Positions 8,029 to 15,703 of a stretch of 64,000 nucleotides of DNA are shown in pieces (position 1 is the first letter of the stretch; every line of letters begins with the position of its first letter). The notes under the pieces are model-generated. The model had not been told where the DNA came from. It saw nothing but the letters and a program-made list of their open reading frames with translations, and ran no database searches. The position numbers were made by a program, and so were the translations under genes. The DNA is from JARKPK01 sp964631235 (GTDB lineage Bacteria > Planctomycetota > Planctomycetia > Pirellulales > Thermoguttaceae). The stretch lies in the NCBI GenBank assembly GCA_964631235.1, contig CAZVZX010000022.1, forward strand, positions 1 to 64,000, read 5' to 3'.

Positions 8029-9555
8029 TCAGCGACTGGGAAGCAGTGCGCTTTTGAGCGGCGCGATCCATTGCTCTTTCGCTGGGTCGTACGCGCCAAA
8101 GCTTGAACAGAATTCCCAATACGCGAACCCGATCTTTCGGGCCAGGGCCTCGTCGGCTACGAACCGCGTCCAGCGAGCACGGGATTCCATGTCCGCTTCG
8201 TTGTACGCGCCAAACTCGCCCATGAAGATCGGACGTTGGTGTTTTACCGCCCAGGCGATTGCATCATTCAACTCGCGGCAAACGGCCAACCGCTCGGCGG
8301 CAGTGCCCGTCCATTTCGTACCCCGCCACTTCTGCGAATCGGCGCCGACCCACGATGCGCCCTGATGGGTGAAATGAAATGGATTGTAATAGTGAAAGGT
8401 GACGATCAAATTGCGATCGTCCTCGGGAAGCACCAGCGACGGCAGATCCTTGATGCTATTCCAGCCGACCGCTCCGACGACCACCTGCCGTGTGGGATTC
8501 GTGCGGCGGACGATCTTCAGCGCGTCGGCAAGCAATGCGTTCCACTTGTCGGCCGTAAGTTTGTCGTGAGGCTCGTTGCAAAGCTCAAACGCCAACTCGG
8601 CCGGGTAGTCTTTGAAGCGGGCGGCAATTTGCTCCCATAGGGCGAGAAATCGCTCACGGTGCGCGTCGGGCTGCTTCATCAGCTCCTCGTAGTGATGCAC
8701 GTTGAGCACAACGAGCAGCTTGCGGTCGATCGCCTGCCGAACCGCCCATTCAACGCGCTCGAAGAACTTCTCGTCGATACGGTACGGCGACGATTTCTCG
8801 GCGTGATTCGACCAGCGCGCCGGAATGCGCACCGAATCGAAACCCGCCTTCTTGATCGCCTCGAAATAGTGTTCTTTGAGAACCACTCCCCACTCGCCTT
8901 CGCGGGGCGCTTCCAGCGCGTTGCCGAGGTTGATCCCCCGTCCCATCGTCGGAGTCAGTTTCTTGAAGAACGGGCTGTCGAGAACTTCCGCCGGCGGCGT
9001 TGTCGAGAACACAACCGCGCGCACATTATCCACAACGAAGGTATGGGCTTGCTTCGGTCGATCGAGCAGCACCTGAATCGCCTCGATATTCGCCTGATCA
9101 ATCGGGTGATTTGAATTGCCGTGCCACATTCCGAAAGGAACCGTCAACTTCGCGCGGCCTTTCGGCGGACACTCCACCGACTCGCAATTGCAGCCGCGCC
9201 GGCCATCGGAACCGGGGTTGTTCAGGCTGAGAAGCACCCGAACCGTTTTCTCTTGGGGATTGTAGATGTCGATTTCGACGGCATCGAACGCCCGAAGATC
9301 CCATCGGCCTTGAGGCGGCCGAAGAAAGACGCTCGGATAGTCCGCGTCAGCTTCGGTGCGAATTTTCAGGGCCTTTCCTCCGTCGGCATCGACCAGGACC
9401 GCCTCGGCCGCCGTGGCGTCCCATTTGACCACTCCTTCGACGTTGAAGTCGGCCAACATTCGCGGGTCGCTCGCCCGCTCGCCCGCCGTCAACAAAGTTC
9501 CCGCCACAACCGTGGTCGCGACCCAAACCATAGCACCGACAAAACAACGCATCAT
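8029..9555 (-). CDS. Secreted GH5-family beta-glycanase with N-terminal beta-sandwich
   Basis: 508 residues; ATG at 9555 with an AGGAGAGG site about 6 nt upstream. Signal peptide: hydrophobic 6-20, cleavage near 23. Residues 33-185 form a beta-sandwich resembling carbohydrate-binding modules of the CBM11 type (IDIYNPQEKTVRVLLSLNN). Residues 200-500 are a GH5 TIM barrel: GRGINLGNALEAP, RIPARW, NVHHYEE, acid/base Glu328 in LCNEPH, VTFHYYNP, nucleophile Glu447 in MGEFGAYNE. The family hydrolyses beta-1,4-glucans, mannans or related glycans; the exact substrate cannot be read. It is a solitary gene, convergent with HU. Confidence 0.92.
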   Translation of the reverse strand: MMRCFVGAMVWVATTVVAGTLLTAGERASDPRMLADFNVEGVVKWDATAAEAVLVDADGGKALKIRTEADADYPSVFLRPPQGRWDLRAFDAVEIDIYNPQEKTVRVLLSLNNPGSDGRRGCNCESVECPPKGRAKLTVPFGMWHGNSNHPIDQANIEAIQVLLDRPKQAHTFVVDNVRAVVFSTTPPAEVLDSPFFKKLTPTMGRGINLGNALEAPREGEWGVVLKEHYFEAIKKAGFDSVRIPARWSNHAEKSSPYRIDEKFFERVEWAVRQAIDRKLLVVLNVHHYEELMKQPDAHRERFLALWEQIAARFKDYPAELAFELCNEPHDKLTADKWNALLADALKIVRRTNPTRQVVVGAVGWNSIKDLPSLVLPEDDRNLIVTFHYYNPFHFTHQGASWVGADSQKWRGTKWTGTAAERLAVCRELNDAIAWAVKHQRPIFMGEFGAYNEADMESRARWTRFVADEALARKIGFAYWEFCSSFGAYDPAKEQWIAPLKSALLPSR

Positions 9556-10099
9556 AACTGCCTCTCCTCTGAAACGTTTCCCGTCTTGCCTCTCTGTTGC
9601 CGTCACGCGATTCACGGTTGTTCGCCACGGGCGATGCTCGTGCCACAAGCCGAACAACGCGAACCGATCTCAAACAGTGTACCTTGAAGCCGCACAGACC
9701 GGAAAGCCGTGCAAACGCGAATGCACGCAAACGGGGGCAGCCGCCATCGGGGCGATGCGCCGTGCTCGTTGCCGGTTACTGGTTGGTGAAAGCTCGATCA
9801 ATGTGCCGTTGTGCGATAAGGCACGCCTGCGTCTGCCCTCGTGGCAAGGGCTCCCATTACCAGACGAGGCGTTGCGGGGCGGAACCATGCGGTGCCGCAA
9901 TGCCCAACGGCGACGGGCCGGTTCGGTGGCTTCCTATCGTGGCAGATGCCAGAGGGGCTAAGCGAGAGGGCCCCACACCAACGAAGATGCGGATGCGCAA
10001 TACCTTGGACGACCGCTCTCGCCGGAGGGCAGGAAGAGACGCCAACCTGACCGGTCGATTCCGAGCGGCCGCGGCATGATTTCGACTTCTGCTTCCGCG
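9556..10099. other. Intergenic region upstream of the GH5 gene
   Basis: No supported gene. Open frames here have atypical composition and no ribosome site. The part nearest the GH5 gene (9681-9740) resembles a decayed copy of the dispersed repeat on the minus strand. Confidence 0.5.
9681..9740 (-). repeat. Possible degraded copy of the dispersed repeat
   Basis: Read on the minus strand, TTGCGTGC, a CGTTTG block, GGCTTTCCGGT and GCGGCTT occur in the same order and spacing as the 3' half of the intact copies (TTGCGCGC, CTTGAACC, GCTTTCCGT, GCGGTTTT). Only the 3' half is recognisable. Confidence 0.4.
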
Positions 10100-10423
10100 T
10101 CAGCCGCTCAGATCGAGCAGCGATCCGCTTTCGCCCGAGGCGTCTTTGCTCGAAGATGATTGCGCGCTTGCGGGCGCCTCGGGCGACGGCTGTTTGGGCA
10201 TGCGCCAAGGCAATCGACCGTCGGCATCGCGTTCCGCGGCTTCGTGGTCCTGGCCGTCGGTTTCTCCGATTCCAGCCGCGTTTTCCGCTTTTCGGTCGCT
10301 AAACGCGCGCGTTTGCTGACCGGCAGCGGTTTGCTGGTTGCGATCAACGTCGGAACCTTTGGTCTGAGCCAGAGGAGTTCCGGCCAGACCAGCAATGATG
10401 GGATTGGTCGGCCCAATGCTCAT
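10100..10423 (-). CDS. Small hydrophilic protein, planctomycete-type, unknown function
   Basis: 107 residues from an ATG at 10423, with GGAGGG seven bases upstream. The N-terminus (PTNPIIAGLAGTPLAQTKG) is mildly hydrophobic. The rest is acidic and low-complexity, with a conserved-looking centre (AAGIGETDGQDHEAAERDAD) and a LLDLSG end. I recall similar short proteins with a DADGR core and an xDLSG end in other planctomycetes, but no function is known to me. It lies 85 bp after the KAS III gene on the same strand and is probably co-transcribed. Confidence 0.7.
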   Translation of the reverse strand: MSIGPTNPIIAGLAGTPLAQTKGSDVDRNQQTAAGQQTRAFSDRKAENAAGIGETDGQDHEAAERDADGRLPWRMPKQPSPEAPASAQSSSSKDASGESGSLLDLSG

Positions 10424-10508
10424 CGGTTCGCCCTCCGTGGAGCATGCCCGCACCGCGGCCGTGGCGAAGATCACCGGCGGTTTCGTTTCGCCGCGTCAAT
10501 CGAGACCG

Positions 10509-11558
10509 TCAGGCGGCCTGAATGTCGCGAAGCGATTCCTCGCCGACCGCCGCGCCTTGGGCGGTCCAAGTTTCGGTCCACGCACATCCGGCCCAAGAGA
10601 GCCCAACGCCGAAACCGATCAGCAGTGTTTGCTTTCCCGGTTTCAACTGTTGTCGGTTCCGCAGTTCGTAGATCAAAATCGGCAGCGTCGAAGAGACGGT
10701 GTTGCCGTATTCTTCGAGAGCTTCCGGAACAAGGTCGCGTTCCAAGGAAAGCTTGTTTCGCAGATGCTCCAGCATGAAGGCCGTTGCTTGGTGAACGAGG
10801 TAATAGTCCACTTGATCGCGCTGCCAGCGAGTATCGGCGAGAATCTTGTCGATCATCGGCGGCACGACATCGAGGGTGAACTTGACCAGCTCCGGACCGT
10901 CCATGTAGAGCAAGCTTGGCCAGCGTTTGCGTTTTTTCGGCTGAAGCAAGTCGGTCTTTCGCGACACGCCCTCGGTTAACATCAACGTATCCGCGCCGCT
11001 GCCGTCAGTTCCGAAGACAAAGGAGCTGATCGACCGTTCGTCGCTGGCATCGATGATCGTCGCGGCAGCGCCGTCGCCGAAAATCGTTCGCAATGAACGA
11101 TCGGTCGGATCGATGTACTTCGAGTAGGTTTCGGCCGTGATCAGTAAGACGCGCTTGGCCGCCCCCGACTGGATGAGCCCGTCGGCCAGTGAAAGCCCGT
11201 ACACAAACCCCGAGCAGCCGAGGTTGAAGTCGAGCGCGCCGGTCGATCTGCTTAGGTTCAGGCGATCTTGCATTAAGCACGCAGTGGTGGGCAGCAAATA
11301 ATCGGGCGACTGGGTGCAGAATAGTAGAAAGTCGACCGACTTGGGGTCGATTGCGTGGCGGGCGAACAGTCGCTGGGCCGCCAACACGCCCAAATCGGCT
11401 GCCGTCTGATCAGGGGCGGCAATGTGACGGGCGCGAATCCCTGTCTTTTGATAGATCAGGGGCATGTCCCAGCGCGGGAACTGGGCCGCGAGAAAATCGT
11501 TGTCTTCAACCTTCTCCGGCAAATAGATTTCGATCGGTCCGATGGCTGAAAAAGGCAT
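10509..11558 (-). CDS. 3-oxoacyl-ACP synthase III (KAS III/FabH family)
   Basis: 349 residues with the thiolase fold. The catalytic triad is visible: Cys115 in LGCSGFVYG, His256 in VHQATAFM, Asn286 in GNTVSSTLP; also IFGDGAAAT. FabH enzymes condense an acyl-CoA with malonyl-ACP to start fatty acid synthesis. Relatives make other acyl chains, and the absence of fabD/fabG/acpP neighbours leaves the substrate open. A KKRKRWPSLL insert at about 208-217 is unusual. Cytoplasmic; followed by the small protein at 10100-10423. Confidence 0.88.
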   Translation of the reverse strand: MPFSAIGPIEIYLPEKVEDNDFLAAQFPRWDMPLIYQKTGIRARHIAAPDQTAADLGVLAAQRLFARHAIDPKSVDFLLFCTQSPDYLLPTTACLMQDRLNLSRSTGALDFNLGCSGFVYGLSLADGLIQSGAAKRVLLITAETYSKYIDPTDRSLRTIFGDGAAATIIDASDERSISSFVFGTDGSGADTLMLTEGVSRKTDLLQPKKRKRWPSLLYMDGPELVKFTLDVVPPMIDKILADTRWQRDQVDYYLVHQATAFMLEHLRNKLSLERDLVPEALEEYGNTVSSTLPILIYELRNRQQLKPGKQTLLIGFGVGLSWAGCAWTETWTAQGAAVGEESLRDIQAA

Positions 11559-12089
11559 TGATCGCTCCGCAACGCGGCGAAAAAGATCATCCTAAGCTAT
11601 CAGATGAACGGGCGTTGCGTCAATGGCAGGCCCAGTCGGCTTCGAGGCGGTGCCGGCTGAATCTCGAGGTGTTCGCCTGCGGACGAAGCCGTGCTGGAAC
11701 CATGCTAAACACCGTTTTCAACGCGCCGGACGACACCGCGAAACCTGATGGCGTTTGACAACCCCACCCTGGCAGGCTGGCGATTACAGGATAGAATATC
11801 GGTTTGGCAATCGTTGTGTTGGAGCGAAACCGTCGCAACTGGTTTGCCGCGATTGTTCGCTTCCTCCCAAGTGTTTGGGCGTTCTGCGGTTGCCGAAGGA
11901 CAACTGACCCGGTTGCGGGGGCGTCATTTGCCTGCGTTGCGTTTTTCGGGGCAAAAGACTCGCCCATGCGAGACGGGGAGTTTTCGGCCGAGGAGCCTAT
12001 TGGGCAACTGCGAACCACTGGCGCGAAGGTGCATTTTTCGGGCCGATTTTGCGAGGCCCTTTTTCTGAAATGAATCGGGGAGTGAGCGC
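11559..12089. other. Intergenic region between KAS III and the PTS genes, with a possible promoter
   Basis: No gene is supported. A rightward candidate promoter, CTGGCA (11769-11774) - 17 bp - TAGAAT (11792-11797), would give a leader of about 285 nt for the PTS genes. The match is moderate and I see no operator. Confidence 0.35.
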
Positions 12090-12566
12090 ATGAAGTTTGC
12101 CGATTTCATCGCCCGTGAGTCGATTTCGGCGTCATTGAAGGCGATTGACAAAGAAGGGGCCATTCGCGAGATGGTCCAGTCGTTATTGGACGCCGGCCGC
12201 ATTGATGCGGCCCAGTACGAGAGCATTGTCAAGGCGATTCTCAAACGTGAGGAGTTGGGCAGCACCGGCATTGGTCGTGGAGTGGCGGTTCCGCATACGA
12301 AGCACGGGAGCGTCGATCAACTGGTGGGCACGGTGGCGATCAGCGCCGACGGCGTCGATTTCGCCAGCTTGGACGGCGAGATGGTGCATGTGTTTTTCCT
12401 GCTGATTTCGCCGATGGATCGCCCGGGCGACCATTTGCGGGCACTGGAAAATATCTCCCGTCAACTGCGGAACGACACGTTCTGCCGGTTTCTCAAGAAT
12501 GCTAAAAACCCGGCGGAGATTCAGCAGTTGCTCGACGAGGCGGACAATAATCAGTTTGGCTCCTAA
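12090..12566 (+). CDS. ptsN: PTS EIIA domain protein (nitrogen/fructose type)
   Basis: 158 residues of the PtsN/EIIA-fructose fold. The phosphorylated histidine is His69 in the motif GVAVPHTKH; GSTGIGRG precedes it. Such proteins accept phosphate from HPr and either feed a sugar permease or act as a regulatory output. No EIIB or EIIC gene lies in the window, so a regulatory role is likely but inferred. A GGGGAG site precedes the ATG. It is the first gene of a tight operon with HPr (14 bp gap) and enzyme I (15 bp gap). Confidence 0.9.
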   Translation: MKFADFIARESISASLKAIDKEGAIREMVQSLLDAGRIDAAQYESIVKAILKREELGSTGIGRGVAVPHTKHGSVDQLVGTVAISADGVDFASLDGEMVHVFFLLISPMDRPGDHLRALENISRQLRNDTFCRFLKNAKNPAEIQQLLDEADNNQFGS

Positions 12567-12580
12567 TTGGCGTAGGGGCG

Positions 12581-12874
12581 ATGAACGATAAAGCGGAGAC
12601 GAGGGCCACACGGACAGTGACCGTCCGCAGTCGGCAGGGGTTGCACGCTCGGCCGGCTTCGCTGATTGCGCGATTGAGCCGCAGCTTCGACGCCAAGGTG
12701 TATTTGGTGCGCGATCACGAGCGCGTCGATGCGACGGATGTGATCCACATTCTTGCGTTGGGGGTCATGCCGAATCAGGAGTTGCGGCTGGAAGCCGTCG
12801 GGGCCCAGGCGGAGGAAGCCGCCGAGGCGGTTGCGCGGTTGATCACCGAAGAATTACCGAAGATCGAAGACTGA
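12581..12874 (+). CDS. ptsH: Phosphocarrier protein HPr
   Basis: 97 residues. The active-site histidine is His22 in the motif GLHARPAS. HPr takes phosphate from enzyme I and hands it to EIIA domains. The loop that in Firmicute HPr carries the regulatory serine (Ser46, KSIMGVMSL) here reads TDVIHILAL, putting Asp53 at the serine position, so HPr-kinase control looks impossible. The first eight residues and a C-terminal acidic tail extend the usual 85-90 residue length. It is the middle gene of the PTS operon. Confidence 0.93.
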   Translation: MNDKAETRATRTVTVRSRQGLHARPASLIARLSRSFDAKVYLVRDHERVDATDVIHILALGVMPNQELRLEAVGAQAEEAAEAVARLITEELPKIED

Positions 12875-12889
12875 CGAGTCGTCGGGCTG

Positions 12890-14632
12890 ATGCAGAAGCT
12901 TCAAGGCATTGCCGTTTCACCGGGCGTCGCCATCGGCGAAGCGCTGGTTATGGACAATGAGGGATTTCGCATCCCGCAGCGATTCGTTGCGCGCGACGCC
13001 GTCGAGAACGAGATCGAACGGCTGGATAAAGCGATTGCGGCGGCCGCCGCCGAGATCGCCCGCAACCGCGACGCGGTGACCAAAGAGCTGGGCGAGAAAT
13101 ACGGCGCGATCTTCGAAGCCCATTTGCAGATGCTGCAAGATCAGCGTTTGCGCGCGGATTTGGAAGAAATGATCCGCGAGCGCCACTACTCGCCCGAGTA
13201 CGCCGTAAGCCGCAAAATGCGGCAGTATGTGCAGGTGTTCCAGCGGCTGGAAAGCCCGTACTTGGCGGAGCGCGCCAACGATATCGTCGATATCGAAAAG
13301 CGGCTGCTGCGCCATTTGCTGGGCCATCGCCGCGAAAACATCTCGCAACTGACATCGCCCGTGTTGGTTCTGGCCCACAATCTGACGCCCAGCGAAACCG
13401 CCAACTTAGACCGCCGATTCGTTCAAGGGTTTGCGACCGAACTGGGCGGGCCGGGAAGCCATACGGCGATTGTGGCCGAGGCGTTGGAAATTCCGGCGGT
13501 TGTCGGGGCCGGGCCGTTTCTGACGGAAGTTTCGGGCGGCGATACCGTAATTATCGACGGCGATCGCGGCATTATTATCCTTCAGCCCGACGAAGAGACG
13601 CTGGCGCGTTACCGGCACGAGTCGAAGGAGCTTGAGGCCCAAGCGGCGCGTTTGCAAAGTTTGCGCGACGTACCGGCGGAGACTGCTGACGGTGCCCGTG
13701 TGTACTTGCTGGGGAACATCGAGTTTCCCTATGAAGTGGAGCACTGTATCGATCGCGGCGCCGATGGGGTGGGGCTGTATCGCACCGAGTTCTTATACTT
13801 AGGCAGCGATGCGGAACCCAACGAAGAGGATCATTACCAAGCCTATCGCCAAGTGGTCGAGGCCATGGACGGCAAGCCGGTGACCATCCGCACCTTGGAT
13901 TTGGGCGCCGACAAGATTCCGCACCTGCCCAAACCGGAAGACGAAAAGAACCCGTTTCTCGGACTGCGCAGCATCCGGCTGACACTGAGGAATCTGCCCC
14001 TGTTTCGCACGCAGTTGCGGGCGATACTGCGGGTTAGCGCCTTGGGCAATGTGCAAGTGATGTTCCCCTTGGTTTCGACCTTGATGGAACTGCGTCAGGC
14101 CAAAATGGTGCTTGCCGATGTGATGGAGGATCTCGACGAGAACGACATCGAATACAATCGATCGCTCCCGGTGGGAATGATGGTCGAAGTGCCGGCGGCG
14201 GTAATGATGATCGACCATTTCCTCGAAGAGGTGGACTTCCTAAGCATTGGCACCAATGATCTGATCCAGTACACGCTCGCCGTCGATCGGAGCAATCGCG
14301 ACGTGGTCGGTTTGTATAATCCCTCCGATCCGGCCGTGCTGAAACTGCTGTCGCTGGCGATCGGCGCGTCGGTGCGCAAAGGCGTGCCGATCAGTCTGTG
14401 CGGTCAGATGAGCGGATCGATCACCTACATGATGTTGCTCTTGGGACTGGGCTTGCGTTCATTCAGCGTTACCCCCAGCGCGATTCCCGAGCTGAAGAAC
14501 GTATGCCGCCGTCTGACGATACCGGATTGCGAAATGGTCGCCCAGAAGGCGATGACGATGGAGAATGCTCGCGACATAACGGCGTATTTGCGCGGCGAAC
14601 TGAAGAAGCGCGTGCCCGATGCCAGCTTCTGA
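12890..14632 (+). CDS. ptsI: PTS enzyme I (phosphoenolpyruvate-protein phosphotransferase)
   Basis: 580 residues, standard enzyme I length. It moves phosphate from PEP to HPr in the cytoplasm. Order: N-terminal HPr-binding helical domain (about 30-145); phosphohistidine domain with His191 in GGPGSHTAIVAEA; C-terminal PEP-binding barrel with GVGLYRTEFLY, TIRTLDLGADK, PVGMMVEVPAAVMM, FLSIGTNDLIQYTLA and the cysteine loop. That loop reads LCGQMSGS, whereas enteric enzyme I has CGELAGD. The catalytic Cys is kept, but a Gln stands where Glu is usual. There is no GAF domain, so it is not the PtsP form. Last gene of the operon; repeat copy B follows 89 bp after the stop. Confidence 0.94.
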   Translation: MQKLQGIAVSPGVAIGEALVMDNEGFRIPQRFVARDAVENEIERLDKAIAAAAAEIARNRDAVTKELGEKYGAIFEAHLQMLQDQRLRADLEEMIRERHYSPEYAVSRKMRQYVQVFQRLESPYLAERANDIVDIEKRLLRHLLGHRRENISQLTSPVLVLAHNLTPSETANLDRRFVQGFATELGGPGSHTAIVAEALEIPAVVGAGPFLTEVSGGDTVIIDGDRGIIILQPDEETLARYRHESKELEAQAARLQSLRDVPAETADGARVYLLGNIEFPYEVEHCIDRGADGVGLYRTEFLYLGSDAEPNEEDHYQAYRQVVEAMDGKPVTIRTLDLGADKIPHLPKPEDEKNPFLGLRSIRLTLRNLPLFRTQLRAILRVSALGNVQVMFPLVSTLMELRQAKMVLADVMEDLDENDIEYNRSLPVGMMVEVPAAVMMIDHFLEEVDFLSIGTNDLIQYTLAVDRSNRDVVGLYNPSDPAVLKLLSLAIGASVRKGVPISLCGQMSGSITYMMLLLGLGLRSFSVTPSAIPELKNVCRRLTIPDCEMVAQKAMTMENARDITAYLRGELKKRVPDASF

Positions 14633-15005
14633 GCGGCTTTCGGCGGAAGAGACGCGCCCGCCTTCTCCGAGAGCGGCACGCAACGCAGCCATGCGGCGAC
14701 GGGGGCAAGAGCGGAGTAGATGCTTCCGCAAAATTGCGAAGGCGGCTGCTGGCGACGTGAGGCGGCCGATTTCGTGTGGCTCCGTTTGAACCGCCTTCGG
14801 TTTTCGCGGTTTTATTTAGTAGGAAAACACCAAGGAATGCGGGAGCGGAGAACTCCCCGTTCCGCGAGGCCGCCCATCATCGCGGGCCTCAATAGTCGCA
14901 TGCAACGCCGGAAGGATATCCTTTCGAAGGATTAACTTTGTTGGGGCCGGGCCTGTTGCACCGTCGAATTGAAGGACCGCGGCGAAGAGCGGGCGGCGCA
15001 GGTTG
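14633..15005. other. Intergenic region after ptsI
   Basis: It holds repeat copy B and about 185 bp upstream of the DUF2344 gene. Nothing else is recognised. Confidence 0.6.
14722..14820 (+). repeat. Dispersed ~100-bp intergenic repeat, copy B
   Basis: It carries the family blocks AATTGCGAAGGCGGC, CTGGCGAC, GGCGGCCGATT, TTTGAACCGC and TTTTCGCGGTTTTATTTAG. The 3' end can form an AACCGC/GCGGTT hairpin followed by TTATTT. Lying after ptsI, this copy could end the PTS transcript. Confidence 0.8.
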
Positions 15006-15689
15006 ATGGTTCGATATCGAGTGCGAATTCGTTTTGGCAAGCAGGGCGACCTGCGATGGTTGGGGCACCGCGATTTGATGCGGTGCTGTGAGCGTTGGTT
15101 TCGGCGCGCCGCCCTTCCGATGGCTTTTAGCGAGGGATTTCATCCGAAGCCGAGGATGACCTTTCCGCTGGCGTTGGCAGTGGGGATCGCTGCGGAGAGC
15201 GAGGTTCTCGAACTGGAGTTGGCCGAGCCGGTGCCCGCCGCCGAAATTCAACGGCGTTTGCAGGGGTGCGCACCGTGCGGGCTGGTGCTCGGCTCGGTGG
15301 AATCGCCTGTGACCGGGAAGGCGAAAGTTATCGGCGTCGCATATTCCGGCAGCATGCCCGACTCGCATGTCGCGGTTTTGCCCCAACGGATTGCTGAGTT
15401 TCTGGATTGTGAAACGAGCGTCGTGTCGCGAGGGCCGGATCGGACGCCGATTGACGTGCGGCCGCTGGTCGAATCGTTGCGGCTCGAAGGCAGCCGCTTG
15501 CAGATGCGGCTCGCCGTCGGCGACGGTGCGAGCGCCGGGCCTCGCGAAGTCTTGTCGGCCTTGGGCATGCCCGACGCCGAGCTGGCCGGCGCCGTGTGGA
15601 GCAGAACCGCCGTAATCCTGGAACCGCAGCAATCGCCGGGTGACGCCGGCGTCCTGCCGACGAACCGCACTCGCTCCTCTGACTCATGA
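15006..15689 (+). CDS. DUF2344 (radical-SAM-linked, TIGR03936-type) protein
   Basis: 227 residues starting RYRVRIRFGKQGDLRWLGH, the signature of the TIGR03936/DUF2344 family, with SEGFHPKPRMTFPLALAVG and a long C-terminal half. In many bacteria this domain is encoded next to, or fused with, a TIGR03960 radical-SAM protein and beside ribonuclease G. A link to RNA or ribosome processing is suggested but not established. The ATG at 15006 is preferred over a TTG three bases earlier. The stop overlaps an upstream candidate start of rng (ATGA at 15686), indicating translational coupling. Confidence 0.85.
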   Translation: MVRYRVRIRFGKQGDLRWLGHRDLMRCCERWFRRAALPMAFSEGFHPKPRMTFPLALAVGIAAESEVLELELAEPVPAAEIQRRLQGCAPCGLVLGSVESPVTGKAKVIGVAYSGSMPDSHVAVLPQRIAEFLDCETSVVSRGPDRTPIDVRPLVESLRLEGSRLQMRLAVGDGASAGPREVLSALGMPDAELAGAVWSRTAVILEPQQSPGDAGVLPTNRTRSSDS

Positions 15690-15703
15690 GAGAAAGCGAG
15701 ACT

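Noticed and set aside
11755..11775. Sigma-54 promoter before the PTS genes (nitrogen-PTS link)
   Set aside because: TGGCAGG is present, but the second element TTGC at the required spacing is absent.
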